Of a stretch of 41,283 bases of DNA, positions 27,840-36,507 are shown one piece after another. Made by a program: the position numbers and the translations under genes. The stretch's first letter is position 1; the number at the start of each line of letters is the position of its first letter. Under the pieces are notes generated by a model. It saw nothing but the letters and a program-made list of their open reading frames with translations. It did no database searches and was not told the origin of the DNA. Source of the stretch: a virus; the IMG/VR virus record IMGVR_UViG_3300009168_000070, positions 1 through 41,283 of that record. One strand, 5' to 3'.

Positions 27840-29753
27840 TCATGCCCTCAGAAAATCCAAATGCCCGGACCGGTACAGATCCTTGAGCACTGGTACATAG
27901 ACCTTCAAAAAATGCCTCTCCGTCTCGGCCTTGTCGTAGGCCCCTGGCATCACCTGTAGATTGATGGTAGGGGCTTGGCCTGTAACAGTTGGCGAAGGGC
28001 CAGGAGTGCCGGGAGGGAGGAAACGCTCCTGACCCCGCGCCAACACCAGCCGCTCCTGTGAAGGAGAGCCGGGAACCACGCCGCCGGAGTGGAACTTCGG
28101 CGGTGATGCAATTTTACCGAGGAGACCCGCAAATAGTGACCCCATGGCCCCGACCGCAGCGACAGCGAGAATCGGACCGATAAAGGGAATCATTGCCTGA
28201 GAGCTCGCAGCATTGGCCATGGCGTCGATCATGCGCGCCATGACGGAGGCCTGGACCTGCTGAATGATTATCTGCATCGAGCGGCTTGCCACACCGGCCA
28301 TGATCTGACCAAATGATTTCTCCCCGGACATGGCGTCATCGATAACGCTGGTCAAAAGCCCGGTTGCAATCGTCGCGTATTTCTGCATCGATTGCTCACG
28401 CGACTTCGCTAGCTTGTCAGCCGACGCGGCCATTTTCTTGTCGAGCGCTATCGCATACTCAGATTGCCCAGCCCGCATTTCCTCGATCTTGCTCGCATAC
28501 AGTTGTTCGGCTTTTTCGCGCTCGCTGAGATTATGATCGTATATTTTCAGGCCCTCAGCAACACTGGCCTTAAGCGCTTTCAGGTCGTCTTCTCCCCAAA
28601 ACTTATCGAGTGCCTTCCCAGCGCTATCAAAATTTTCACCCAGCTCGACCGCACCATGCCCGGCAGCGGACATTGCATTACGGACCCGAGTCAGCGCTGA
28701 GTCTGCGAGCAACGCGAAATCCTCTATGCTCTCTCCTGATTTGTCGGCACCTCGCGCCATATCAGCCAACCCGGTCTGCACCGAATCCAGACCAGCTATG
28801 GCCTTGTCAGCGTACTCGACCAGGATATTGTCATCCTTGCCGATGATCTTCCAGATCGTTCGATAGCCCTCGACTATCGATTTTATCATGCCGATGAAAA
28901 CCCCGGCATAGGTAGAGGCTGCACTTATAATCGTCGCAAAAGCCTTGCCTATGCTGGACGCGCCCGCAACCATAAACGATGTAAACGCCAATACCTTGTC
29001 TGCGAGCTGCGCCATTGTGTCTCGAAGTGCGGCAGAACTTGGCAAATTTTCAAAAAGAATATCTCCAATTTTTTTCATTCCTGCAACGAAGGCCGCGTTA
29101 TTCGTGATCGATCGTCCGATTTCTTGGCGGTAATCCTTGAGAGTGTTAGATGATCTTTCAACCTGCCCGGATAAAGTAAGGAGCTCCGCTGCAAGCGATG
29201 GGGCATACTGTTCAGCTAAAATCTTAATCGCTTCTCCTGAACGTAGTTGTTCTTTGGTCATATTTTTGATCTGCGGCACATAGCGAGATAGCACGCTAGT
29301 CTGTCCGGACAGCGTTTGCGACAACCCCCGCATAGCCGTATCGGTTCCAAGGCCAAGTGCCTTGTTGAGAGCCATTGCAGCCATTGTCATGCTCTCTACG
29401 TGTTCGGTGTTCCTGCTGTATTGTAGCGCTTGATTTTGGAGGGTGAGGATTTGATCGGCGCTTAGCGTGGATTGATTCGCCATTTGTGTTGCGAATGCTT
29501 CCATTTTTCCGAATGCTGCCTCTACGTCCTTGCCATAACTTGCGACAGTCACCTTCAACTGCATGATCGTTTTTTCGAGTTGCATCGCGTCTGCTACGCC
29601 AGCCTTGAATTGCCCGAATGCCGCGCTCGCTATCTTCATCACACCCAGTGCTGCCGCCACGCCGAGGATGGTGGTTTTCAACGATGATATCTCGCTCCCG
29701 ACCTTCTGGAAGCCTTCAGCGCTGGCCTTGAGCATGATATTCAGCGTTGACAT
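27840..29753 (-). CDS. Tail tape measure protein (637 aa)
   Basis: It sets tail length and is ejected with the DNA. The N-terminal third is alpha-helical with a hydrophobic stretch (TTILGVAAALGVMKIASAAF) and the tape-measure-like block ALGLGTDTAMRGLSQTLSGQ. Two further hydrophobic regions (AFTSFMVAGASSIGKAF and MIPFIGPILAVAAVGAMGSL) could insert in the membrane. It follows the G/GT frameshift genes, as in lambda. A tape measure of this length would suggest a tail of about 95 nm if the usual 0.15 nm per residue holds. Confidence 0.85.
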   Translation of the reverse strand: MSTLNIMLKASAEGFQKVGSEISSLKTTILGVAAALGVMKIASAAFGQFKAGVADAMQLEKTIMQLKVTVASYGKDVEAAFGKMEAFATQMANQSTLSADQILTLQNQALQYSRNTEHVESMTMAAMALNKALGLGTDTAMRGLSQTLSGQTSVLSRYVPQIKNMTKEQLRSGEAIKILAEQYAPSLAAELLTLSGQVERSSNTLKDYRQEIGRSITNNAAFVAGMKKIGDILFENLPSSAALRDTMAQLADKVLAFTSFMVAGASSIGKAFATIISAASTYAGVFIGMIKSIVEGYRTIWKIIGKDDNILVEYADKAIAGLDSVQTGLADMARGADKSGESIEDFALLADSALTRVRNAMSAAGHGAVELGENFDSAGKALDKFWGEDDLKALKASVAEGLKIYDHNLSEREKAEQLYASKIEEMRAGQSEYAIALDKKMAASADKLAKSREQSMQKYATIATGLLTSVIDDAMSGEKSFGQIMAGVASRSMQIIIQQVQASVMARMIDAMANAASSQAMIPFIGPILAVAAVGAMGSLFAGLLGKIASPPKFHSGGVVPGSPSQERLVLARGQERFLPPGTPGPSPTVTGQAPTINLQVMPGAYDKAETERHFLKVYVPVLKDLYRSGHLDFLRA

Positions 29754-30082
29754 TTTAGCGTCCCGCTCGCAACGAGTACGAGCTGTACCTGATCCCAGCT
29801 TGAACCATCAACATCGAGCACCCTTGGATCGGCATCGTGGTATCGACCCCAGTCATAGAGCGAGTGGTATACCGGCGGCAACGAGCAGGGGCATTCATCG
29901 AGAACGAGCGCCCAGGTCTTGATTCCTTTGTGCTGTGTCGGCTGCAATCCATACCGGTATTTCCCATCGTCCCCAATCTGAGCATCACATACCCCAGCCG
30001 GGCCGTGGTAATGGCCCGCAGCTATGACTGCACAGAACAACTCAAACTTTTTTTTAACGCGGCGAAAGTTGCGCCGTTGCAC
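29741..30082 (-). CDS. Tail assembly chaperone, GT extension by -1 frameshift
   Basis: This frame has no good start of its own and overlaps the upstream frame at 30022-30082. The overlap contains A8 (30056-30049 on the minus strand). In frame 0 the codons AAA AAA, with a preceding A, allow a -1 slip. The product would be about 258 residues, made of 156 from the upstream frame followed by KFELFCAVIAAGHYHGP and on. This is the lambda G/GT arrangement, in the right place before the tape measure gene. Confidence 0.7.
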   Translation of the reverse strand: MQRRNFRRVKKKFELFCAVIAAGHYHGPAGVCDAQIGDDGKYRYGLQPTQHKGIKTWALVLDECPCSLPPVYHSLYDWGRYHDADPRVLDVDGSSWDQVQLVLVASGTLKCQR

Positions 30083-30516
30083 CGGCCGTAGACTTCCTCG
30101 GCCACGGCCGACAGCACGTCAGCCCATGCAGGGGCATTGAGCCGCATCATGTCGGCCCAGGTCTGGCAGCCCTCGATCCCAGGTGGAGCGCAAAAGGGCT
30201 CGATGATTTTGGCCACTGCCGACCTGTCATAGCTCGATTGCTCCCTAAGCAATGGCGTGCACATCCGGATCAGGCGAGGGTCACCACATGCGACCTCGAC
30301 ATCGCCGCCGTGGTCCTGGATTATCGCCTCCGCGTCTGGCCGCTGTAGTATCTCGGCCATGGCGGTTTCAAGCGACGCCTTGCTTAGGTGCTGTTTGAGC
30401 TCTTCGATGATCCCAAGTCCGGGGATCGATACATCGAAGCCCCAGGCTTCGCCGCCGAAAATCTCAAGCGCTGGCACATTGAATCGAAAACAGGTAATGA
30501 GCTTCGCCCCTCCCAT
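30022..30516 (-). CDS. Tail assembly chaperone, G-like (164 aa)
   Basis: Start at 30516 (MGGAKLITCFRFNVPALEIF) with AGGGGG upstream. The helical C-terminal half (WADMMRLNAPAWADVLSAVA) ends at KKSLSCSVQS. Just before the stop lies an A8 tract that would allow -1 frameshifting into the next frame. Short and long forms in a set ratio are needed to coat the tape measure during tail assembly in lambda-like phages. Assignment rests on position and the slip site. Confidence 0.65.
   Translation of the reverse strand: MGGAKLITCFRFNVPALEIFGGEAWGFDVSIPGLGIIEELKQHLSKASLETAMAEILQRPDAEAIIQDHGGDVEVACGDPRLIRMCTPLLREQSSYDRSAVAKIIEPFCAPPGIEGCQTWADMMRLNAPAWADVLSAVAEEVYGRCNGATFAALKKSLSCSVQS
30049..30056 (-). 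promoter_or_regulatory. A8 slippery site for -1 ribosomal frameshift
   Basis: On the minus strand the frame-0 codons read TTA AAA AAA AGT, so the heptamer A AAA AAA is perfect for a -1 slip. The new frame continues for 102 codons to 29741. Confidence 0.7.
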
Positions 30517-30529
30517 GGAGCACCCCCTA

Positions 30530-31603
30530 TTAGAAACATGCGGTTGTGTTGTCGACCACCTTCAAGTCCACGCTGCTTTCGTTACAATAACAAAGGTAGT
30601 GCGATGTCGAGTTCCAAAACACGGCACCCTCTCCATACCCGGCACCAGCGCAAGGATCAGCAGTCACTCCCTTGGGGTGAAATGCCCCACCAGCAGTAAG
30701 CGTACTGGTGCTTTCCAGCGCCCCCGTTACCTTGACGGTGCCATTGGTTGCGTTATCAATGGTCTCGGCATTCTGCAGGATGATGTCGGTCGTAAACGTC
30801 CCGGAGTCCAGATTGATACCATTGGTCCAAGTGTCGGCCTCGCAGTCGAGCACATTGCTGGTAGTGATGGTCCCACTATTGCTGAGGTCTGCATGGAAAT
30901 TCGATGCAGCGGTAATAGTGGCCCCGCTGTTGGTGTAGACGTCCGACTGCACGCCATAGGCTGCCGCGCCGGTCTTGCCGCTGGTGCGCTGGTACGCCTT
31001 TCCGAGCAGGCCTATGATCTTGCTTGACCCAGTGAAATCTTGATCACAGGTAGCCTTGCCCTCGGCGCCGATCAAAATCTTATCGGTCTGGCTGTCCCCA
31101 GTGGCATCAATCTGGATCGCGAAAAATCCGCCCTCCATCTGAGACTTGGTGCTGAAGGGGGTGTCGCCGGTCAGCTTGCCAGTAAACGATCCCATGTGCT
31201 GATAGGTGTAGGCGCTGGCGTCGGTGACGCTCTGGAAATAGCTGGATGCCAGCCGGCCGTTGACGGTGTGCTGATCGGTAACGGCGTTGCCAAGGGTGAC
31301 GTTGCCATCCACCGCCAAGGTGCTGGTGAGCCCGACCGCCCCGCTAAACGTGCCCTGGATGGCGGTCAGGTCGCCGTCCTTGTCTACCTTGAATGTCTCG
31401 ACCGCCGAGCTAGTCAGGCCCGAGTACATATCGCCGGTGCCGTCAGATTGTGACGATACCCGCCCGTTTGCTGTCGCATATGTTCCGACAGCAAGGGCTT
31501 TTCTCACGCGCAGGTAGTCGGAGAAAAAACCGCCAGTAGCGGCGATACAGGCCAGGGCGGCCAGCCCCAGCACGAACCCGAAAACAACATGCCTTTTGTT
31601 CAT
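30530..31603 (-). CDS. Fibre-like protein with signal sequence, between tube and chaperone (357 aa)
   Basis: The start is set at 31603 (MNKRHVVFGFVLGLAALACI) because TAAGGAGA precedes it; the longer frame from 31690 is a shadow. The first 25 residues form a signal or anchor with a possible lipobox (L-A-A-L-A-C). The rest is beta-rich and repetitive (LTSTLAVDGNVTLGNAVTDQ, then GKLTGDTPFSTKSQMEGGFF), as in fibre or coat-decorating proteins. It lies inside the tail operon, where an export signal is unusual. The C-terminus is Cys-rich (SHYLCYCNESSVDLK). Confidence 0.65.
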   Translation of the reverse strand: MNKRHVVFGFVLGLAALACIAATGGFFSDYLRVRKALAVGTYATANGRVSSQSDGTGDMYSGLTSSAVETFKVDKDGDLTAIQGTFSGAVGLTSTLAVDGNVTLGNAVTDQHTVNGRLASSYFQSVTDASAYTYQHMGSFTGKLTGDTPFSTKSQMEGGFFAIQIDATGDSQTDKILIGAEGKATCDQDFTGSSKIIGLLGKAYQRTSGKTGAAAYGVQSDVYTNSGATITAASNFHADLSNSGTITTSNVLDCEADTWTNGINLDSGTFTTDIILQNAETIDNATNGTVKVTGALESTSTLTAGGAFHPKGVTADPCAGAGYGEGAVFWNSTSHYLCYCNESSVDLKVVDNTTACF

Positions 31604-31613
31604 CGTAGTCTCC

Positions 31614-33125
31614 TTAGTAGAAAATGATTGACATTTGTCCATAAAGCGTTGTGTCTCCGTCATACGTCGAGAACGGGCTGGACGCCTCATATACCTGATT
31701 GACCGGAAGATCCTTCGGCAACCCTTCCGACAGCCGGCAGTTGTAGAGATTCATTTCGACGCTTGACCCGGCCGCCGGAGCGGCTACAACCTTGAGATCA
31801 AACGCCGTCCGCGCGTCCATGTCGCGCCCGAGCTGGTACTTGGTGGTGTCGAGGACATAGGTCATGGACCCGGTGCCCTTGATCTGCTCGTTGTGCAATC
31901 CGCTCCGGTACTCGCTCCCGCTCTGGTCTGGGTCGTGTACGTGCCCGGTGTCGAGTGTGTACTGTAGTGCCCTGAGCTTGTACGCTGACCCGTCCTTGGT
32001 ATTGGTCCAGTGCCTGGTCCCAATCTCTACGCCACTCTCAGCCCAGGTCGGGTCGGGAGCGTATGGGGTGACTGCCGTGCTGATGGCGTGGGTGGCGCCG
32101 CTGGTACTCATTTGAGCTCTGGCGATAGTGCAGACACCGGTCGTGCTATTAGCAACACTGATTCTTACGACCTCGCTTTCGATCTGGGCGAGAATCGCAA
32201 GCCCGGTATGCGATACCTCCGGCCGGCCGTCCCTGATGCATTTCACTCCGGCGATGGTCATGGACACGCCGTCAGTGCTCTCGATGGCTGCTCCTAGCGT
32301 GGTCGCAGCCATTTCCCAGTGGCCGGCAGCATCGCCGCTATGGGTGATAGACGGGTTTTCCCCGGACCGTCCGAAATCGATCATGATCTGCTTGCAGACG
32401 CAGCCGAACAAATACTCCCCGATCAGTGCATCGCGGTCGTACCGGTACATCGATACGGTATCGGCAGGGTTCGCGGTGCTGGCCTTGAATTCCACCTGAT
32501 CGCTGGCATTGGCTGCTGTTGCGAAACTATCGTCACTACTCGCAATCGATATCCAGTATCCTGTTTCGGCTACCGCTGTTACGGCATCGCTGGCGACAGT
32601 GGACGCCACCCCGGTGATAGCCTCAATAGCTGTCTCAAGAGCTGTCGCCATTTCTTCATCGCTGGTGGCGGAGTTGCCGACATCGAAATCGGTGCCCTGT
32701 ACCAGCGCGGTGCTTGTGGTGACACCGGTTTTTTTATTGATTACCGATACCGTAACGGTCTTGCCCTGCACGGCAAACCCAACCACGGTCACTACGCTCT
32801 GGCTCGACCGCGTTGTTTTGGTGAGCCCTGCCGCGTTTTCGAGCAGCGTGATCAGTGCCGGAATAACGGTCCCCGCCGAACCGGACCCGATCAGCCTATG
32901 CTTGATAGACCAGGGAACCGGCTCAAGGCTGCCGCGCTTCTCGTCGGTAGTGACTCCGCGATGCGCGGCATACGGTGTCACTGGCTCGGCACTCATCACC
33001 TGGTCGCCAAATTTCACCTCGTCGGCCTTGATGGCATCGGTCAGCGCGAACTGGGTATAGGTGAACGCCTCCGATTCCTTCTTGATGAAAACCGTTTGCG
33101 GACCCATCATTTTTGTACCGGGCAT
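31614..33125 (-). CDS. Major tail tube protein, with inserted domain (503 aa)
   Basis: The place after the connectors and before the G/GT genes fits the tail tube protein. The end blocks look tube-like (residues about 1-90: VFIKKESEAFTYTQFALTDA, and about 410-503: SMTYVLDTTKYQLGRDMDAR, then SSVEMNLYNCRLSEGLPKDL). The centre (VTVSVINKKTGVTTSTALVQ) looks like an immunoglobulin-like insertion. At 503 residues it is long for the family. TAAGGAGA site before ATG 33125. Confidence 0.65.
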   Translation of the reverse strand: MPGTKMMGPQTVFIKKESEAFTYTQFALTDAIKADEVKFGDQVMSAEPVTPYAAHRGVTTDEKRGSLEPVPWSIKHRLIGSGSAGTVIPALITLLENAAGLTKTTRSSQSVVTVVGFAVQGKTVTVSVINKKTGVTTSTALVQGTDFDVGNSATSDEEMATALETAIEAITGVASTVASDAVTAVAETGYWISIASSDDSFATAANASDQVEFKASTANPADTVSMYRYDRDALIGEYLFGCVCKQIMIDFGRSGENPSITHSGDAAGHWEMAATTLGAAIESTDGVSMTIAGVKCIRDGRPEVSHTGLAILAQIESEVVRISVANSTTGVCTIARAQMSTSGATHAISTAVTPYAPDPTWAESGVEIGTRHWTNTKDGSAYKLRALQYTLDTGHVHDPDQSGSEYRSGLHNEQIKGTGSMTYVLDTTKYQLGRDMDARTAFDLKVVAAPAAGSSVEMNLYNCRLSEGLPKDLPVNQVYEASSPFSTYDGDTTLYGQMSIIFY

Positions 33126-33135
33126 CGGGGTCTCC

Positions 33136-33933
33136 TTAGTCCAGGGGCTCTTGCACCATCACCGTGAACGATATGGTGGAATGAGCCCTGTAAAGCGTGT
33201 TGTACGAATCCATTTCGGCCATTGAATAGCCTGTGCTATAGGCCGCGCTGACCTGCCCATGGAGGTCGGTATTGCCGTCGTGGATGGCATCCACTGCAAT
33301 GTCTGATAGCATCAGCACATGACGGCCAAGCAAATTTACCTCATCACCAGAAGGCGTATTGCAGGCCTCATACAGCCGGCCCTCGATGGAATAGGTCGGG
33401 TGCTCCATATCGTCACTGCACTCGACACCTGTCAAGGAGAAGGTGAATGCCGGGTATGCCGGGATCATGTCGTCCGCCGCCTGGTCCTGCATCTTGAAAA
33501 ACTCGATGTCTCGTAGCGGGTGATAGTTGTAAATGGTATTGGTCACGATGCCAAGGATGGTGTTGATCGTCCCCGCCCCGACCTTGATCGAGCAGCTTGC
33601 CCCACGCGTCTTGACGTAGATTTCAAGATGGCGCGCTCCAAGGGTGGTGGTCGCGGTGAAGATAGCCGAGAATGCGGCAACCGCGTTGAGAACCGCCGCA
33701 AGCTGGGCTGCGGTGTATGTCCCTGCCGAGATTGTAGCGGTAATCGCAGCACCGTTATTCAGCGAGAGTATGAGCGTCTTTGACGCCGATAGCACATACG
33801 GCCCGGCAAGATGCGCCACAATGTCAGCGCTCGTTGCCGCGTTTGCCGTGGCAATTTTCGCCGGCATGGCTGCCGAGAGCGTGTAGATCAGGCTCTCAAT
33901 GGCGTTGATGGCTCCGTGCTTATCGCTTCTCAC
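33136..33933 (-). CDS. Tail terminator-like protein with inserted domain (265 aa)
   Basis: Starts with GTG 33933, overlapping the upstream stop by 14 bp. Position after the gpG-like gene and before the tail tube suggests the tail terminator (Mu gp37 place). The middle (TLILSLNNGAAITATISAGT, then YTAAQLAAVLNAVAAFSAIF) looks like a flagellar-hook-type repeat domain inserted in the smaller core. The ends (INAIESLIYTLSAAMP and TISFTVMVQEPLD) could belong to the terminator fold. Inference from position. Confidence 0.55.
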   Translation of the reverse strand: MRSDKHGAINAIESLIYTLSAAMPAKIATANAATSADIVAHLAGPYVLSASKTLILSLNNGAAITATISAGTYTAAQLAAVLNAVAAFSAIFTATTTLGARHLEIYVKTRGASCSIKVGAGTINTILGIVTNTIYNYHPLRDIEFFKMQDQAADDMIPAYPAFTFSLTGVECSDDMEHPTYSIEGRLYEACNTPSGDEVNLLGRHVLMLSDIAVDAIHDGNTDLHGQVSAAYSTGYSMAEMDSYNTLYRAHSTISFTVMVQEPLD

Positions 33934-34423
33934 GAGCTGCCTTTGCTATGCGCTCCTTGTAGCGCTCAATTTTTTTCTGATTCAGTTTTTCCAGATCCGC
34001 CATCTGCCCGGATGTGGCTGCCGCAAGCGGTCGCTGCGCGAATACAGCGTGATAATACTTGGCCGCGCTTTTGAGCCCTGGGATGCCGATGATGAGCTTT
34101 TTGCGACCAACCCTCACCACTTGCCCGCCGCCCCTGGCCCCGGTGTAGCTGCTGGCCCCGGTCATTACGCTGTAAAGCGAACCAGTCATGAAGTTGATTT
34201 GACCAGGCTTTTTACTGTCCGAGTTCAGCCGCTTCCATTTGCCGTATTGCTCTGAAAGCGGCTTCCAGCTCGACCCGATCCTGCTGCCGCTGCTTTTGAA
34301 CACAAGCCGCGATTCCTTGCGAAACCAGGTCACAATAGCGCGAAAGAACCCCTTCGGGTGCCCGAAGGTCTTTCCCATCTCATCAGCCATGCGCACCAGT
34401 GACGCGGTATCGATTGCAATCAT
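33920..34423 (-). CDS. Mu gpG-like virion morphogenesis protein (167 aa)
   Basis: The block SSGSRIGSSWKPLSEQYGKW, with the G-x-x-W-x-x-L pattern, is typical of the phage virion morphogenesis family. This family acts in tail completion or head-tail joining (Mu gpG). The protein is basic and ends in a charged helix (NQKKIERYKERIAKAAREKR). Overlaps both neighbours. Confidence 0.75.
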   Translation of the reverse strand: MIAIDTASLVRMADEMGKTFGHPKGFFRAIVTWFRKESRLVFKSSGSRIGSSWKPLSEQYGKWKRLNSDSKKPGQINFMTGSLYSVMTGASSYTGARGGGQVVRVGRKKLIIGIPGLKSAAKYYHAVFAQRPLAAATSGQMADLEKLNQKKIERYKERIAKAAREKR

Positions 34424-34884
34424 AACTCGTGATCCAGATAGCTTATTCGCACGTCATCAATCTCGGTGCGTGTTGTTAGTCCATGCTGAAACCGCGACCG
34501 CTTCGTACTCGATGTGATCGTGATCTCGCCAATGCGTTCCCCGGTCCGAAATTCATTGAGCTTGTTTTTTGTGGTCGCCCACATTTTCGCCAAGTCATCG
34601 GCGTCGAAAAGATGCCGATGAGCTGTCGCCAGATTGAGCGCCGCAAGCTGAGCAATGGCGCGGTGGATTATCCAGTAAGCCTTTGGATTGGTGGATGTGG
34701 TCGCGGTCGGCTCGCCAAAGCCGCCCTCAAGCAATGCGTCGAGTACATCGGCTGCCGCCGTCTCAAGAAATTCACCGCCAGCGTCAAGCTCGGCTTGTCC
34801 TGGCAAGGTGTTGCCAGACACCTGCCACTGTGGCAGGTATTTCATTACCACCGCCGCGTCAACGCCGTAGGTTGCCAGGCTCAT
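34420..34884 (-). CDS. Head-tail connector, DUF1320 / Mu gp36-like (154 aa)
   Basis: The N-terminal L-P-G-Q-A-E-L-D region and the long helices AYWIIHRAIAQLAALNLATA and ADDLAKMWATTKNKLNEF fit the DUF1320 family of Mu gp36-like connectors that close the capsid portal. Place in the order capsid, small gene, connector, gpG supports this. ATGA overlaps at both ends. Confidence 0.7.
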   Translation of the reverse strand: MSLATYGVDAAVVMKYLPQWQVSGNTLPGQAELDAGGEFLETAAADVLDALLEGGFGEPTATTSTNPKAYWIIHRAIAQLAALNLATAHRHLFDADDLAKMWATTKNKLNEFRTGERIGEITITSSTKRSRFQHGLTTRTEIDDVRISYLDHEL

Positions 34885-35123
34885 CGGCTGCCGCGCTTTC
34901 TGCGCCCGCGCTTGTGAGGTGCCGGGTCCGGACTATCGGAGTCTTGCTCGATGACCAGCTCACCCCCGAATAGTCCGGCCCGTTGCGACGGCTTGAGCTT
35001 GCAATAGAGCTCGTCTCCGATCTCTACTTGCTCGCCTGGGCTGTACGTGCGGCCACCAACAGTGAGCCCGCACGTACCGTCCGCATTTAATCCTCGCCAT
35101 TCGTAGAGCATTTCAGCCCCCAT
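34881..35123 (-). CDS. Small protein after major capsid gene (80 aa)
   Basis: Start at 35123 (MGAEMLYEWRGLNADG) or the in-frame ATG at 35111. A small beta domain (CGLTVGGRTYSPGEQVEIGD), then a very basic tail (HKRGRRKRGSR). It may bind DNA at the portal or act as a head-tail accessory. Family not recognised. Confidence 0.6.
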   Translation of the reverse strand: MGAEMLYEWRGLNADGTCGLTVGGRTYSPGEQVEIGDELYCKLKPSQRAGLFGGELVIEQDSDSPDPAPHKRGRRKRGSR

Positions 35124-35126
35124 TTA

Positions 35127-36092
35127 TCAGGTCAAGCAGTTCGCGATCAGGTAGCCCGCGATGGAATCCTTGTCGGTCGTGTTGTCGATGCCGGTGAATT
35201 CCTGAGTGTAGGCATGCTCAACCTCGATCCATTGCGCGGACTTGTGGTCCTTCTCAGGGGCCTCGAACTCCTTCACGGAGTAGTTCTCGGAATAGATGGT
35301 CCGGCCGAAGCTGACATCCTGATCTGCCGGCTGTTCGCCGCTGCCGAGCTCGGGGATGTAGCACACGATCGCGTTATCGCCCCAGACCGGGGTCCAGGTG
35401 GAGCCGCTGAGATAGCGGGCCTTGGCGATGATGATCTTGAGCTCAAAGATCGAATAGAAATCTTCCTCGCTCAGCCGTCCGGCCTGGGTGTATTTCATGA
35501 GTTCGAGAAGCTGAGTGTGCTTCTGCAACGCCCGCCAGACCTTGAGGTCGGTAACGAGCGCGTTCGGGAACACGTTGCCATCCTCGACCTTGTTGACCGC
35601 CGTCAGGATGTTACTGAAAACATCGGCGTCGGCGTTATCCCAGGGGGTTGAGAGGCTGGTGCTGTAGTTGGTTTCGTAGTTCCCGGACGTGGTGAGCTTT
35701 GTGGCTAGCTTCAGCTCTTTGATGAGCATGAGCTGATCCACGAGCTTCTTGGTCTTGGCGAAGCGGAGCTTGTCGCCGCCAAGGCCGCCGGCATCGGCCA
35801 TGCTCATCTCGCGCTGACCAACAACGTCCTTGAGCGCTTCGGTGATCGTGGTGTAGCTGACGTATGACGGCTCGGGAGACACAATGCTCTTGGCCTCGCC
35901 GTTCACGGCCCGGACAGCATCATCCGGGATCTTCATGTTGTTTGAGTCCCAAACCGCAAACTGGCCTGTTTCAGCCCCGAGCTTGTTGAGCGGTGGGAAT
36001 ACGATATCCGCAATAAAGCCCTTCGGGCTGTATCGCTGAGCGACTTCATCCAGTACCGGGGTCACCGGCATTAATTGAGTTCGAGAAGGCAT
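35127..36092 (-). CDS. Major capsid protein (321 aa)
   Basis: AAAGGAGAT site before ATG 36092. It follows the decoration-protein gene, in the standard head order. Segments PVTPVLDEVAQRYSPKGFIA, FPPLNKLGAETGQFAVWDS and PNALVTDLKVWRALQKHTQL fit phage capsid proteins with a short N-arm, and the length is right for a HK97-like fold without large insertions. C-terminal part VSFGRTIYSENYSVKEFEAP. Family by context and pattern. Confidence 0.8.
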   Translation of the reverse strand: MPSRTQLMPVTPVLDEVAQRYSPKGFIADIVFPPLNKLGAETGQFAVWDSNNMKIPDDAVRAVNGEAKSIVSPEPSYVSYTTITEALKDVVGQREMSMADAGGLGGDKLRFAKTKKLVDQLMLIKELKLATKLTTSGNYETNYSTSLSTPWDNADADVFSNILTAVNKVEDGNVFPNALVTDLKVWRALQKHTQLLELMKYTQAGRLSEEDFYSIFELKIIIAKARYLSGSTWTPVWGDNAIVCYIPELGSGEQPADQDVSFGRTIYSENYSVKEFEAPEKDHKSAQWIEVEHAYTQEFTGIDNTTDKDSIAGYLIANCLT

Positions 36093-36126
36093 GATCTATC
36101 TCCTTTAGCTCATTGAGCCGGTGTTG

Positions 36127-36495
36127 TTAGGCCTTCAGCCCGCCGTTGCGGAGCAGCGCCCTGAAATGGGTTGCGGTCGCTGCTTCCATCGCGATCCCGC
36201 AGATCTGATCGCCGCTGGCCGCATCCTTCACATAGCCGTCGTTCCCGCCATCGGGGCATATCTCCGCGCCCTCGGTGGCGGTCCCATAAACGGTGTGCAC
36301 GTTGCCGTCCAGCATCTCGCATTGCACGGCCTCTCCGGACGCTGCGTCGGCGGTGGCCACGCCGATCGCGAAATCGGTATCGGCCGCCGTCTTGACGACA
36401 TAGGGGTAGTTGTTGGTGGCGTCGAGCATGATCAGCCATCCCCTTGAGATGGCTGCGCCCGCGATGAACCCGCCTTGTTTGTTGGCAGTGGTCAT
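36127..36495 (-). CDS. Capsid decoration/cement protein, DUF2190-like (122 aa)
   Basis: The pattern GAAISRGWLIMLDATNN, then FAIGVATADAASGEAVQCEM and GTATEGAEICPDGGNDGYVK matches the capsid cement family (DUF2190), which binds the outside of the shell. ATAAGGAGAT site before ATG 36495. Placed between protease and major capsid protein, as usual. Confidence 0.8.
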   Translation of the reverse strand: MTTANKQGGFIAGAAISRGWLIMLDATNNYPYVVKTAADTDFAIGVATADAASGEAVQCEMLDGNVHTVYGTATEGAEICPDGGNDGYVKDAASGDQICGIAMEAATATHFRALLRNGGLKA

Positions 36496-36507
36496 GATCG
36501 TATCTCC

